A DNA stretch of 64,000 bases from Gordionus sp. m RMFG-2023 (Eukaryota > Nematomorpha > Gordioida > Chordodea > Parachordodidae), in assembly GCF_954871325.1 (NCBI RefSeq), contig NC_088775.1, positions 41,021,561 to 41,085,560 on the forward strand. The letters run 5' to 3'. Below, in pieces: positions 1-10,442 of this stretch. Position numbers and translations under genes: made by a program. Each line of letters opens with the position of its first letter. The first letter of the stretch is position 1. The notes below the pieces were generated by a model. It was not told the DNA's origin and did not search any database. It worked only from the letters and a program-made list of their open reading frames with translations.

Positions 1-965
1 TTCCCGGTCAAGATACATTTTTTTAAAAAAAAATAAAAGCAGATTCATATTTAGCTCATTAAATGGATACAGAAAATGTTTTTTTTTTATTTAAAAAAAA
101 AGTGATAACTTAGTAAAATTTTTAAAAAACACTTTTTTTTTCATTTTTTGACTAAAATACGCGTCCCTACGCGTCTCCGGTCAAGATAGATTATTTTTAT
201 AAAAATGAATATAGAATCGTGTATAGTTTTTTAAGGAGATTCCAAAAATGGTATTAAATAATTTTTTTTTTTTTAAATTAATTTTCGAAAAATTTTTTTT
301 TGATTAAACTACGCGTCCCCGGTCAAGATGCATTTTTTATTTTTTTTGAAAAAAAAATTATAAATACCATTTTCGGAATCTCCTTGAAAAACTATACACG
401 ATTCTATATTCATTTTTATAAAAATAATCTATCTTGACCGGGGACGCGTAGGGACGCGTATTTTAGACAAAAAATGAAGAAAAAAAGTGTTTTGTCAAAA
501 TTTTACTAAATTACCACTTATTTTTTAAATCAAAAAAAACATTTTCTGTATCCATTTAGTAAGCTAAATATGAATCTGCTTTTATTTTTAAAAAAAAATT
601 GTATCTTGACCGAGGAAGCGTAGGGACGTGTAGTTTTTTTTATGTAAAAAATTAGTATTTTAAAAATTTTACTAAGTTACCACTTTTTTTTAAATCAAAA
701 AAAACATTTTCTGTATCCATTTAATGAGCTAAATATGAATCTGCTTTTATTTTTAAAAAAAAATTGTATCTTGACCGGGGACGCGTAGTTTTTTCATGTA
801 AAAAAATAATTAAAAAATTTACCGTTATCATTTTTTTTTAAATCATAAAAAACATTTTATAACTCATCTTATAAAGCTAAATAAGATTTTTTATTAAAAT
901 TATATAAATTAAACCCGTTTGACTGGGGACACGTAGGGACGCGTAGTTTTCGGGGACGCGTATTT
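1..965. repeat. Foldback-type inverted repeat cluster with GACGCGTA/CCGGTCAAGAT boxes
   Basis: Positions about 1-258 are repeated in reverse complement at about 367-612, with a loop of roughly 110 bp between them. Both arms carry CGCGTCCC and CCGGTCAAGAT boxes and the same AT-rich filler. A third block at about 640-790 repeats the outer part of the right arm, and 900-965 has further degenerate boxes. The GC-rich boxes stand out against the AT-rich background. No coding sequence is seen. This looks like a foldback or compound MITE; the left end may continue outside the window, so no target duplication can be read. Confidence 0.7.
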
Positions 966-1150
966 TAGTCATGCCCAAATTTAATGACATGGGTAATCAT
1001 TTTTTTTTTTATTAATAATTTTTTTTAATGAATTATAATATATTCTGTAAACTTTAAAAAATATATATAAAAGATGTAGAAAAAAACCAGAAAATCCACC
1101 GAAATAAGTTGTGAAGTATAAATCAATTTAATAATATTAAAAATATTGAA

Positions 1151-2330
1151 ATGCCAGAAAAAATGAGTCCTGGATATTTGAAAAGGCGCAAAGATGCTAA
1201 AAATATGAGAAAAGATTTGATCTTTAAATTCATTTATATTATTTGTGAAAAGTGAAAGTGATGAAAGAAAAACAAATAAATAACATCAATATAATGGATA
1301 AAGAAAATAATCACAACTTTAAGCATATGATAGATATGAAAGGTTATATATTTTAGAGTTACATGATATCCTTTTTTTGGCTAAAAGCAAAAAATTTTTT
1401 TATGTCTTTACAATATATATTTTTTAGATACTAGTTTTCCCTCATCAATAAAAATTTTCACAAATAGTGAACCCTTGCAAACTCTTTCTGAAAACACAAG
1501 TATTTTTTTTATAATAATGCATAATATATTTTCAAGATTCTACCAGTTTACATTCATCAATGCAAACATTAATTTAATTTTTTTTTATATATATTATTTT
1601 TAGGATGTGCTAATGCTAAAAAGCACACTGCTGGCTCATCAGATAAGAATATAGTTATCCATTCTTGTGATTATAATAGACAAAAAGATTCTTTTAGTAA
1701 TGAAATTACTTAATTATATTATTATCTGATGTTTTTCTTGTAGGACCTCTATTAAATACAAATCAATTACAAAAAAGGATATTATCAGAGGATACTTCTG
1801 CGAAAACGAACAATGTACTCCACAGTAGTGTTGTTAAATGGCTCATTTTGAGCCGATTTTTAAAAACGGCTAACTCAATCTTTTATCAGGAAAAATATTA
1901 TGCAAGCCTTAAGATTTTGTTCATAGGTGGCACAAAGGTTTATAACATCTATAAACGAAATCTCGAGGCTTAGACAATATTTTTCTGGCTAAAATATTGA
2001 GTTAGCCGTTTTTAAAAATCGGCTCAAATCAAGCCGTTTAACAACACTACTCCACAGTTCCTGTAAATAACTTTTATTATATATACCTGATTATTTCATT
2101 TTAGTACTACCACATGGAACTAATATTAGGCCATGAAATCCTTTTAGTAATAGACCACTTTTATAATATTTATTTTTTTAAGGGATTTTACCAAATAATA
2201 TGCCCAAACTGACATTACCATTAAATAACACGACAAATGTCCCAACTTCAAATTTTTCTTTTGTGAAAGTTGGGAATATATCTACAAGCTCAAATCAAAT
2301 TAGAATGCTATCATTTTTTAAATAAAATAT
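1151..2330 (+). pseudogene. Degenerate TTF-type hAT N-terminal remnant (tentative)
   Basis: A short frame starting at 1151 reads MPEKMSPGYLKRRKDAK, which resembles the basic leader of TTF-type hAT transposases. Further coding-like pieces appear near 1600-1720 and 2100-2330, separated by AT-rich stretches that could be introns or decay. A MITE interrupts the remnant at 1826-2049. No catalytic block is visible, so the assignment is weak. It could equally be an unrelated decayed gene. Confidence 0.25.
1826..2049. mobile_element. hAT-type MITE, 224 bp, with 8-bp TSD
   Basis: The termini are TAGTGTTGTTAAA on the left and TTTAACAACACTA on the right, continuing as inverted repeats of about 54 bp with few mismatches. 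The element is flanked by a perfect 8-bp direct repeat CTCCACAG at 1818-1825 and 2050-2057. TAG...CTA ends and an 8-bp duplication are hAT hallmarks. There is no coding capacity. A longer relative lies at 21547-21933, and a terminal fragment lies near 57950. Confidence 0.88.
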
Positions 2331-2439
2331 TTAATATTAGTTTTTATATAATCAATAGTAAATATTTTTTTATAGATTATATATCTTATTATAAAAAATG
2401 ACCTTCAATATTTGTTTTATTGAGTCATTCTAAATAATG

Positions 2440-2790
2440 CAATAATAAAGAACAGGGAAACTTTTTATGCGCTGCTTTACGTTATTTTGGCTATTTAAAA
2501 GTAAGATATATAAAAATTAAAGATGTTTTGGAAAATAAGGCAAGATTATAGGATTTGTGAATGAATTGAGCCAAGTTTGCAAAACAATGAAAATTTTCTA
2601 ATAAGATTTAAGAATACTATCATTTTTATAAACTTTTGATAGTTTAATTTATGTGCTAAGAATAAAATTAAGATAAAGAAATATAGTTAAAATTAAGATA
2701 AATTAATATAGTTAAAATTGAATCAAAGGTGATATTATTAAATTCAAATAAAATATATAATTTGAAATATTTATTCCATAATTATATCAG
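2440..2790. other. AT-rich sequence, nothing recognised
   Basis: No open frame of note, no inverted termini and no match to the other repeats of the window could be seen here. Confidence 0.5.
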
Positions 2791-3305
2791 GAGAATTCAC
2801 ATTAAAATGAAAAGTTGTTTATTTTTTTTATTTGACTTATATAAAATATAAATTTCTCTTTTGATAGAAACAAAAGCTTAAAGTTTTATTATCTTTAAAC
2901 TCTTTTTCTTCTACAATTTTTAACTGGCCCTTAAAAGGGCCTTTGGGTATTATATGGAGATGTCAATATTATTGTTTATTTCTATTCTATACTTCTTGAC
3001 TTTATTGTCACTTGCTACATAGAGGCCTTATGAATATAATAAAATGATAATAAACATTGTTTAATCTAAATAATTATTTTATTATAGTGTTTATGGTATT
3101 GATTTTTTATCTTCTTAATTGAAATATTTTAACCAATAAGTATAAGAAGTAAAACAACTTAAGATTGAATTATAAAATTTATTTTAAATTGAAATCCAAA
3201 ATGGGTAGATAATATTTAACTTAGTTCAATTAGCGATTAAGCCAATAAGTCAGTTATGCAATAGTAGTAAGAGTAATACTATATATAGCTGTTAAAAATA
3301 GAATT
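2791..3305. repeat. First copy of a direct repeat of about 0.5 kb
   Basis: This block begins GAGAATTCAC and matches 3901-4308 with scattered substitutions and indels. Shared landmarks are AAAGGGCCTTTG, a stretch near CTTGCTA, AATATAATAAAATGATAAT, and CAATAGTAGTAAGAGTAA near the right edge. The copies are offset by 1110 bp and flank about 0.6 kb of unrelated AT-rich sequence. They could be the ends of a small non-autonomous element or a local duplication. No coding sequence is seen. Confidence 0.65.
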
Positions 3306-3900
3306 AAATAAAATTAGAGAAGCTTATATTAGTTACTATGGTTTTCAAGATTCTTTGGAATAATTTGGAATCCTAAATTATTTAAAAAAAAAAAATTTTA
3401 TTAGTGAATTTTCATCAGTGAGCAAAATTTTAAGGTCTCAGCTTATTTCTACTGTTTTTGATAAAATACCTGCAGAAAAAATAAAATCAACCTCTGAGTG
3501 ATAATATATGAAATTAAATCAAACTGACTAAAATATGTTATGATTCATTGGGAATTATTTTTATCTCATTTATGCATATTCTTAGACAACATATAAATTG
3601 ATAAAAAAAGTATTGGATAATATTAGGTATCTTTATACCTGCAAATCATTAAATGATTCAAATTGAGCCCCAACCTATTAAATAGATTATAGAATATATA
3701 TATAGATAAAAATTTTAGGTTAAAACTTTTAATAATTACATTTCAACTCAATAGTAAATATATTCTTAAAAATATTGTTATCTCTAAATTTATCTGACTT
3801 GTAGAAGTTATATTGTCTAAATAAAAATTGCTTTGATGCTCATCCATAAGAATCTAGTATGATATAAGCTTAAAAAAATATTCATATTCAAATCTGCTAT

Positions 3901-4308
3901 GAGAATTCACCTTATAATGAAAAGTTGTTTATTTCTTTTTTGACTATAAAAAATATAAATTTTTCTTTGGATCAAAACAAAAGCTACATTTTAAAACAAA
4001 AAAAATTTCAAAAGGGCCTTTGTGTATTTAATATAAATCAGATTCTTTGGCAAAAAGAGAATACTTTATAACAATTTGTTAATCGAGTCAATATTAATTA
4101 TTGTTTATTTCTGTGTATACTTCTTGTCGCTTGCTAAATAGAAGCCTTATTTTGAATATAATAAAATGATAATATACAATGTTTAATCTAAAAAATTATT
4201 TTATTATGGTATTGATTTTTTATCTCAGTCAGCCAGAATTGAGCTAATAAGTCATTTATGCAATAGTAGTAAGAGTAACACTATAGATAGCTGTTAAAAA
4301 TAGAATTT
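3901..4308. repeat. Second copy of the 0.5-kb direct repeat
   Basis: Partner of 2791-3305, in the same orientation and somewhat shorter because of internal deletions. The sequence between the copies (3306-3900) and after this copy to 4683 is AT-rich with no recognisable gene. Confidence 0.65.
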
Positions 4309-4683
4309 TGCTAACGTATAATTTAAATAGGTAACATATAAATTGATAAAAATGCTTGGCTATCAAAGTATTGGCTAATATATAATTTTCAAGGATAATA
4401 TTAGACACCTTCAATTGCGAAATAACCTGCTTCATTAAATTTTAAATATAAAGTCATTATTGTAACTATATAAATACAATTACTTTTAATATTGATGAGT
4501 AACCATTTTGAATTTTTAGATAATTTCTGTTATTCAAATAAATAATTATAAAACGAACATTTATAAACGAGAGCTTTCGTAATTTATTTATTTATTTACA
4601 TAAAAATAAATATATGACGTATTTTGGCGTGCTTGTTAATTTATGAAAAACATGAAAAAAATAGTGCAAGCTTACCGTGCATT

Positions 4684-6643
4684 ATGGCCCCTACACTTTC
4701 TGAGCAAATGAAGCAGAATACCCCACTGAAAAGTAGCCCCCCCCCCTCGAAAAAATAATTATTATTTTATGACACCCATAAATTTCAAAAATAATTTTTA
4801 TTGCTTCAATTTTTAATATATAATATTACCTTCGCCAGCAGATTTCCCTGGAAATTTGCCGGTCTAATTTTTTTAAGTATTCACTCTTCTCTTGGATGAT
4901 ATTTACCACACTTTTTTTTAAATATATATATTTTTTTTATAGTCCTTTTTAATGTCTTCATAGATTATATATATATATTTATTTTTTTTATATTTAATTT
5001 TTAATATATATTTTTTAATCCTCTGTAATTTAATGATTATGAATAAATAATAAAGTTATATAACAAAAAAAAAATATATATAAATAAAATGCAAAAAATA
5101 TATTCTTTATAAATATTTTTTAAATTAATCATTTAGATAAATTAGGGGAAGAGAAAGCAAAAGAATATATAATTTCCTCAATATTTATTTGTTTAAATAA
5201 ATTTTTTTCCATTGATAATATGGTTAAATTATTGAGAAATGAATCTTTCATGGTACTACGAAGTCTTGTTTTAATTAATTCAATTTTACTCTTGACTCTT
5301 TCGGCAGTACATGAGGTTGTAGGAATGGTTAATAAATATTTATATAAAATTGTTAAATTAGGGAAAGCGTAAAAATTTTAAAGTAGACGATAAGGTAAAA
5401 TAAATGAATAGTTTTTCCAATCTGAATTATAAGACCCTGAATTATCATCATATCAGAAGAATAAATACTGTATTGGTAAAAATATTTTAGTTAAATAAAT
5501 TTACAATTCTCAGAATCTGACAAATCTTTAGATTCTTGCTCTAGGTCATGAGTAATAATTGCATTCCCCATTTTGGCCATCTTATAAATATTTCTAAACT
5601 TCAACATTTCTTCTAAAATTTGACTTGAATTTAAATGGTAAAATTCACAGATATCCTCGATATCTTCTTTAATAATTGATTTTTCTGCCATTCCCTTTGG
5701 CGTAAAAAATGATGTTTGATATAAAAATTTCATCGAATCATCATTAAATCTTTCGTTAAACTGCATATGTTGTATTCATTAAAATTTAATAAAAAAGCTA
5801 AATTAATATTTATACCAGTAGAGAGATAATAGGAATTTCTTGTTCTACTTTATCAAATCTCTGCTCTGTGTTTGCCTATAAAAGAATATAACAGAGTCAA
5901 AAAATAAGAGTAATTAAATGACCTCAGGTTCACTAATTTCATGATCATTATCAGAATCATCAGATACTATATTTTCTTCTAACACATTTTCTTTATTATT
6001 AGGACACTTTTAAAAGATAATTATTTTAATTAAAAATATTTATTATATCAACAGCATTGAATTCTCAATTTTTACTTCTTTTTTCTTAAATAGCGATTTA
6101 ATACCCTTTATAATAAGATAAGTATAAATAATTAAATATTTAATAAAAAAATTAATTTGCTATTTGTCCAATTTTGAGTAACATTCTTAAAAGCTAATAT
6201 TTCAAAGCTTTTCTTTATATTGTTAAAATTAAGCCCACCATGTCTATTTCTAATGTGATCTATCCATTTATCATCTCTTATATTATGCGATTTATATTTT
6301 TAATTAGGCATTTGTATTTTTTTGGTTAATATTTTTAGGCATATTTTAAAATTGGAAAAATAATTTATGACAAGAAATCTCGGATAACAACATAATTTAC
6401 TAAACATCGACCAAAATTTCCGATATAATATTAAATTAAATATTAAGTTGGGGGTTCTTAATATTACATTTATAAACCAGAAATCACTTGTACATGATGG
6501 ATGTAACAAAACAGTAGAAGAATTAAATAATAAAGAAAATTTCAAAAAAAAATTAAAAAAAAAAAAAAGTACTCCCACTCAAATTTAGTGAAGCAGTTGC
6601 TTCGGACCCCCCCCCCCCCCTTCCCCCGTTTTAGGGGCTACTG
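4684..6643 (-). mobile_element. TTF-type hAT transposon, decayed copy 1
   Basis: The left end carries TGGCCCCTACAC followed by GAAGCAGAATAC and a run of C. The right end carries TAGGGGCTACTG preceded by a 14-base C run. The same left-end sequence recurs at 42242 and, inverted, at 38066, which defines a dispersed family. On the minus strand the interior encodes recognisable transposase pieces (next entry). The catalytic middle is mostly absent, so this is a non-autonomous deleted copy. No clean target duplication was found. Confidence 0.75.
5133..6290 (-). pseudogene. TTF-type hAT transposase, remnant with hATC dimerisation domain
   Basis: Reading the minus strand, about 6290-6170 gives an N-terminal piece (NIRDDKWIDHIRNRHGGLNF). 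An open segment of 91 codons follows at 5766-5491 (RFNDDSMKFLYQTSFFTPKG and onward), matching the region before the dimerisation domain in this family. About 5330-5133 gives TSCTAERVKSKIELIKTRLR then STMKDSFLNNL, the classic hATC block. The pieces are separated by stops and possible introns. Copies at 37730-37930 (plus) and 42430-42640 (minus) carry the same C-terminal block. The gene is not functional as it stands. Confidence 0.75.
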
Positions 6644-6687
6644 TATTGATCATATATATATAAATAAAAAATGTTTACCTATATAAT

Positions 6688-6756
6688 ATCAGATTCAGTA
6701 AATTTCATATTAGAGATTTGAGTTAAATCAGTAAATTCCATTTTAGAGATTTGAGT
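6688..6756. repeat. Two tandem units of about 38 bp
   Basis: The core TCAGTAAATT...TTAGAGATTTGAGTTA occurs twice in a row just before the 374-bp MITE. No function is apparent. Confidence 0.7.
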
Positions 6757-6782
6757 TATTTTAATGGTTCCGACACGAAATC

Positions 6783-7156
6783 GGTTAATGTTGCTTGCTA
6801 CCAAAGGCAGTACCGAGCAAATAGCGATTTTACAATTTTTAATTCATCACCTGATTATATAATCTATAATCTATATTTCAAATAATATAAGATATAATAT
6901 ACAACAGAATTATCTTATTTATTTCTTTAAATATTAATATTACCTGACTATCATTTAATCCTAAATCAAAATGCTTTCCATTGTTGTTCAAAAAAATTCT
7001 AAGCTAATTTCGTATCAAATATATACCAGTTTCTTTTTGATTGGTTTCGTTGAAAATTAAATATTTAAAAATACACAATTGGTAGTACTCATCAAAATAA
7101 AAATTGTAAAATCGCTAATTGCTCGGTACTGCCTTTGGTAGCAAGCTTCATTAACC
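6783..7156. mobile_element. Long-TIR MITE, 374 bp
   Basis: The ends form a near-perfect inverted repeat of about 58 bp beginning GGTTAATG and containing GCTTGCTACCAAAGGCAGTA. The interior is AT-rich and non-coding. The terminal GGTTAATG..GCTTG motif matches the element at 9858-10255, so both probably belong to one superfamily. No target duplication is evident here. The long TIRs recall Mutator-like MITEs. Confidence 0.82.
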
Positions 7157-7203
7157 ATTTTTCATTTGCATAGGCACTACCAAATATATTTTTAATAGTA
7201 TCA

Positions 7204-7510
7204 GGTCGTTTCAGCGAAACTTTTATCGCGAATGTCGTTTATCGCGAAAAGTTTTAATAGCGAAGGTAAAATCGCGAATCCAATTCTGCGAATTTATCTC
7301 CGGAAAACATTTATAGCAAAGACAATTTCGCGATGCCATTGTCGCTAATTTATTTCCGCGAAACCTTGACCGCGAATTTATTAGAGCGAATACATTTTAG
7401 CGAAACATTTTACGCGAACACTTTACAGCGAATTTTTTATCGCGAATATGTTTGCGCGAAGTCATTATCGCGAGCGCATTACCGCGAAACAATAAATATA
7501 TTGCGAATGC
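7204..7510. repeat. CGCGAA minisatellite, about 15-bp unit
   Basis: About 20 imperfect units of roughly 15 bp follow each other. Each has a GCGAA or CGCGAA core followed by a variable AT-rich spacer, for example TTTATCGCGAA. Because the period is a multiple of three, a 72-codon frame is open from 7333 with a 5-residue periodicity; I read this as a by-product, not a gene. The dense CpG content is very unlike the surrounding sequence. Confidence 0.85.
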
Positions 7511-7859
7511 ATTTATTTAAAAGAAAACAACATATATTATTTATTATTTGATGTTTTTTAATAAAAAATGATATGCTACTATTGTAATTTTATTTTTGTT
7601 ACAATTTATTAGTGATTTGCACGCCCAAGATTTTAAGTAAAAAATATTTCTTTATGTTAAAAATTTTAGATCTTCTTTGTAAATATATCTTTTTTAAGGA
7701 ATTCTTTTGTGAAATTTATTATAAATATACAATTTTTAGGTGAAATCTTTTATAGTTTTTTTATTCATTTTTGTAAAATTATCTATTTCTTAAGTATATT
7801 AAAAGAGGTGGCTAAATAATTTTTTTAAAAATGTTTATATTTAACTTATTTATGTTATT

Positions 7860-7965
7860 TTATGATCTTTTTAAGGATAATATTTTAATGTGACAATTGT
7901 CTTATTCGTTATTTTTAAGATTTTAGAAATTTTTTGACTCAAAAGGGTAAAAATATCATTTAGAT
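7860..7965 (+). repeat. Diverged single unit of the GACAATTGTC foldback repeat
   Basis: GTGACAATTGTC followed by a TCGTTATTTTTAAG-like segment and TTTTTGAC matches the unit that builds the arrays at 14760-17110 and 35320-36510. It lies immediately left of the repeat split by the hAT at 8150. Confidence 0.65.
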
Positions 7966-7971
7966 TGTTTT

Positions 7972-8149
7972 GGGATTATATTTACTTTTGGAATTATTAC
8001 ACTCGAACCGAAAGACGAATTATACTCGAACCAGAAAACGAATTATACTCGAACCAAAGAAAAAATTATACTCGAACCGAAAACAAAATCTTTTATTTTT
8101 CAAACACTAAAATCTAACAATGAATCAATAATAATAAAATATATCCAAT
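7972..8149 (+). repeat. Left part of dispersed repeat R copy 1, with TCGAACC motif
   Basis: The block contains four spaced ATTATACTCGAACC-type motifs about 22 bp apart. It is almost identical to 11219-11398. It ends in TATCCAAT, the 8-bp target duplication of the hAT at 8150-10277, and resumes at 10278. The second copy at 11219-11465 has no insertion and shows the empty site. Confidence 0.88.
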
Positions 8150-8461
8150 CATTGGCGTACGCAGCGGAGGGGGGCAGGGGGACAAATCCCCCCCCCCCCC
8201 CCCCCCCCCCCCCAAAGCCAAAAAATGCAGATGCCGGATATATTTTCAAAAATATTATTGTTTATATTAATTTATATTTGTTACATATTAAATATATATT
8301 TAATTACATTTATTATCACATTTATCTACTAAGTTATTTTATCAATTAATTTCGATTTTAAGTTTTCCGGAGTAATATTTACTTATTATTTTCAAATTTT
8401 TATTGGCGTAATATTTATTTACCATTTTCAAATTTCTAGTCAAATAATTATTATTTCTGAA

Positions 8462-9625
8462 ATTTCTTGTCCAACAGGGAAAAAGAAATTGCAACCTTGT
8501 CCAACGAGATAGAGTCTCTGCCATCAAGCATTAACAGCTTTTAAGGAGTTAAAAGAGCCAATTATTAGCTATTACTGAAATATCACAATGGCCTGAAAGA
8601 AATATTTCCTCAGAAGCAACAAAATTATTGGAATCAATGTTTATTCCAAATTTTATTTCTCATTAGAATATATTATTTAATTATACAACTATTTTAAGTA
8701 TTACTTTTCAAAAACATGACATTGACTTGATTAAGAAGATGAGAATAGCGGAGAGCATTTTATCAGAACTCAAGGAAATTAGGGCTAATGTTAAAGAGTT
8801 TTATATTTTATTGTTGAGTCAAAATCAGAGCTATACGTGTTTAATATTTGTCTCCCTCGACTTGTAGCAAGGCAAGCTCATTGTTAAAACATTAATATAG
8901 GATAAGTAGAAGAGTATATCTTAAATAGTGATACATTTATAACCCAAATAAATGTATTTTTAATTCATCATGCAGCACTTACTAATCTGCAAATATTACT
9001 TCCACAAAAGTCTTCCCAACCTTTTTCAGATGGTGATAGAAAAAAAAATATTTGTTAGATTTTTATTATGAAGATGTTAAAGTATCCTATGATGCCTTAC
9101 TAGCTGAATAACTGTGTTTATAGGATTAACTACGGTTGATATGGTCCCAAAATGCTATGGATGCTCTGCATTATTTCAAACACATTTTAGATTATATTCC
9201 CAATGTATTAAAAGGGTTTATAAACTCTTCCCATTAGTAAACTAATGAGAGAACATTCTCTTTTTTAAGAAGAAAAACAGAGGCCTGCAGAAGTACCATT
9301 TGCAGGGAACGGCCCGGATTTTTTTTAAAGATTTTTTACGGCCCGGCCTGGGTTTTTTTGAAAAATTTTCAGGCCCGGCTTGGGTGTTTTTTTAAAAAAA
9401 TTTCGGGCCCGGCCCGGGTATATTTAAAAAAATTAAGATACTGTCCAGCCCGGGGGCCGGGCCTGCAGGTCTCTGAAAAACATACCAAGAAGTACAACAT
9501 CTGAAAGTAGATTGAAAGGTTTGGATCTTTTGAATATTCATAGGCATTTGACGACAAGCAGGGATGAGATAATTGAAAAATTAGCTATCACAACGAAGTT
9601 TGGATTTTACATTGTAAATATATAA
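8462..9625 (+). pseudogene. Decayed TTF-type hAT transposase
   Basis: Fragments in several frames follow the order of a TTF-hAT transposase. Around 8490-8560 comes a piece ending in HQALTAFKELKEPI, like the region after the conserved TRW motif. An alpha-helical middle containing LIKKMRIAESILSELKEI lies near 8730-8780. A hATC-like end lies near 9490-9590, containing RSTTSESRLKGLDLLNIHRH. Many stops and frameshifts are present. The hATC part is interrupted by the CCCGG-rich insertion. This is the transposase relic belonging to the hAT at 8150-10277. Confidence 0.65.
9310..9480. mobile_element. GC-rich CCCGG MITE inserted in the hAT remnant
   Basis: The segment starts near CAGGGAACGGCCCGG and ends near GGGCCTGCAGGTCTCTG. 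It consists of CGGCCCGG-type boxes separated by T- or A-rich spacers. Its CAG...CTG ends suggest a hAT-type MITE. It splits the hATC segment of the host hAT remnant. AGAAGTAC occurs on both sides but not directly at the ends, so the exact duplication is unclear. A decayed relative lies at 57895-57960. Confidence 0.65.
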
Positions 9626-9857
9626 CATATAAAATGCAATTATTCCTAAGAAACTTTTTGTGTAAAGGCTCAAAAAATTCAAATTTCTATTATGGGTCAT
9701 TTAAGTGATTCTTTACATATAATTTTTTTATAATTCACATAAATTTAAAAAATTGTGTATTAGAAATAGTTATTAGTCCTTATAAATTTATGATATTTTT
9801 AAAAAACAATAATATTTCTTAAAAATTTTTATTATCCCCCAGCAGACCAAATTCCTG

Positions 9858-10255
9858 GGTTAATGATGCTTGGTACCTTAAGGTACCATCTATCAAATTT
9901 GAATTTTGTTCATTTTTCATTTGGATAGGCACTACCAAATATATTTATAATATATATTTGAAAAATCGTGATTTTTGGAAAACCTCTATGGCCTAGTAGG
10001 CAAGAGCTTGGCTTACTTATCCTATGCTCCCGGGTTCGAATCCCAAGAATGATCAAGTTTTTTTTCTTATTCTAACTTGGTGGTTCCATCCTTTGGGGGG
10101 ATGATATATAGAAGGCCGGACTCGACCACGTGATTCCGTATTAATATATTAAATAATGTCTTATTACATTTTAATAAATTTTGGTCGGTATTTAGCAAAT
10201 TAGATTGGTATTTAAAATATTTCCATACATTCACTTGGTAGTAAGCATCATTAAC
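9858..10255. mobile_element. MITE, 398 bp, with perfect 10-bp TSD
   Basis: The ends GGTTAATGATGCTTGGTACC and its inverted counterpart at 10236-10255 define the element. It is bracketed by the perfect 10-bp repeat CAAATTCCTG at 9848-9857 and 10256-10265. A 9-10 bp duplication fits Mutator-like elements. Inside it are a tRNA-like promoter (9990-10055) and a segment (10120-10200) also seen at 37525-37640 and, inverted, near 6360-6420. It sits 22 bp inside the right end of the hAT at 8150-10277. Confidence 0.85.
9985..10060 (+). promoter_or_regulatory. tRNA-like Pol III promoter (A box and B box)
   Basis: TGGCCTAGTAGGC matches an A box and GGGTTCGAATCCC is an excellent B box at the usual spacing. 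A T run follows at about 10057. I could not build a good acceptor stem or anticodon arm, so it is not a convincing functional tRNA. It is more likely a tRNA-derived or SINE-like promoter carried inside the MITE. Confidence 0.6.
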
Positions 10256-10277
10256 CAAATTCCTGCGTACGCGCCTG

Positions 10278-10357
10278 TATCCAATACATAAAAAAATCAA
10301 TATTATTTTCTTAAAATTAATAACAATAATAATAATAATGTACATATACCTAGAACA
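10278..10357 (+). repeat. Right part of dispersed repeat R copy 1
   Basis: This segment continues repeat R after the hAT insertion. It begins with the TATCCAAT duplication and matches 11391-11465 almost base for base, including an AATAATAATAAT stretch and CATATACCTAGAAC. Confidence 0.85.
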
Positions 10358-10442
10358 CCTCCCTTATTTTTAAGAGGCGTTCTCAGGTTACTAAATATAT
10401 ATATAAAAAAAAATTACATTTCATAATATATAATGCTCGTTT

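Larger units (their letters stand above)
8150..10277 (+). mobile_element. hAT transposon, 2.13 kb, 8-bp TSD, contains nested MITEs
   Basis: The termini read CATTGGCGTACGCAG on the left and CTGCGTACGCGCCTG on the right. They are flanked by perfect 8-bp repeats TATCCAAT at 8142-8149 and 10278-10285. A 26-base C run lies near the left end. The interior carries a decayed TTF-hAT transposase on the plus strand, and it received a GC-rich insertion (about 9310-9480) and a 398-bp MITE (9858-10255). The uninterrupted target exists at 11391-11398, which confirms the boundaries. Confidence 0.9.

Noticed and set aside
7333-7551. 72-codon frame with a five-residue periodicity
   Set aside because: It is produced by the 15-bp CGCGAA minisatellite and has no start context or homologue.
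8152-8349. 65-codon frame with a poly-Pro stretch
   Set aside because: The poly-Pro comes from a 26-base C run near a hAT terminus. The frame crosses the element boundary region.
9985-10060. Functional tRNA gene
   Set aside because: The promoter boxes are good, but the acceptor and anticodon arms do not pair.
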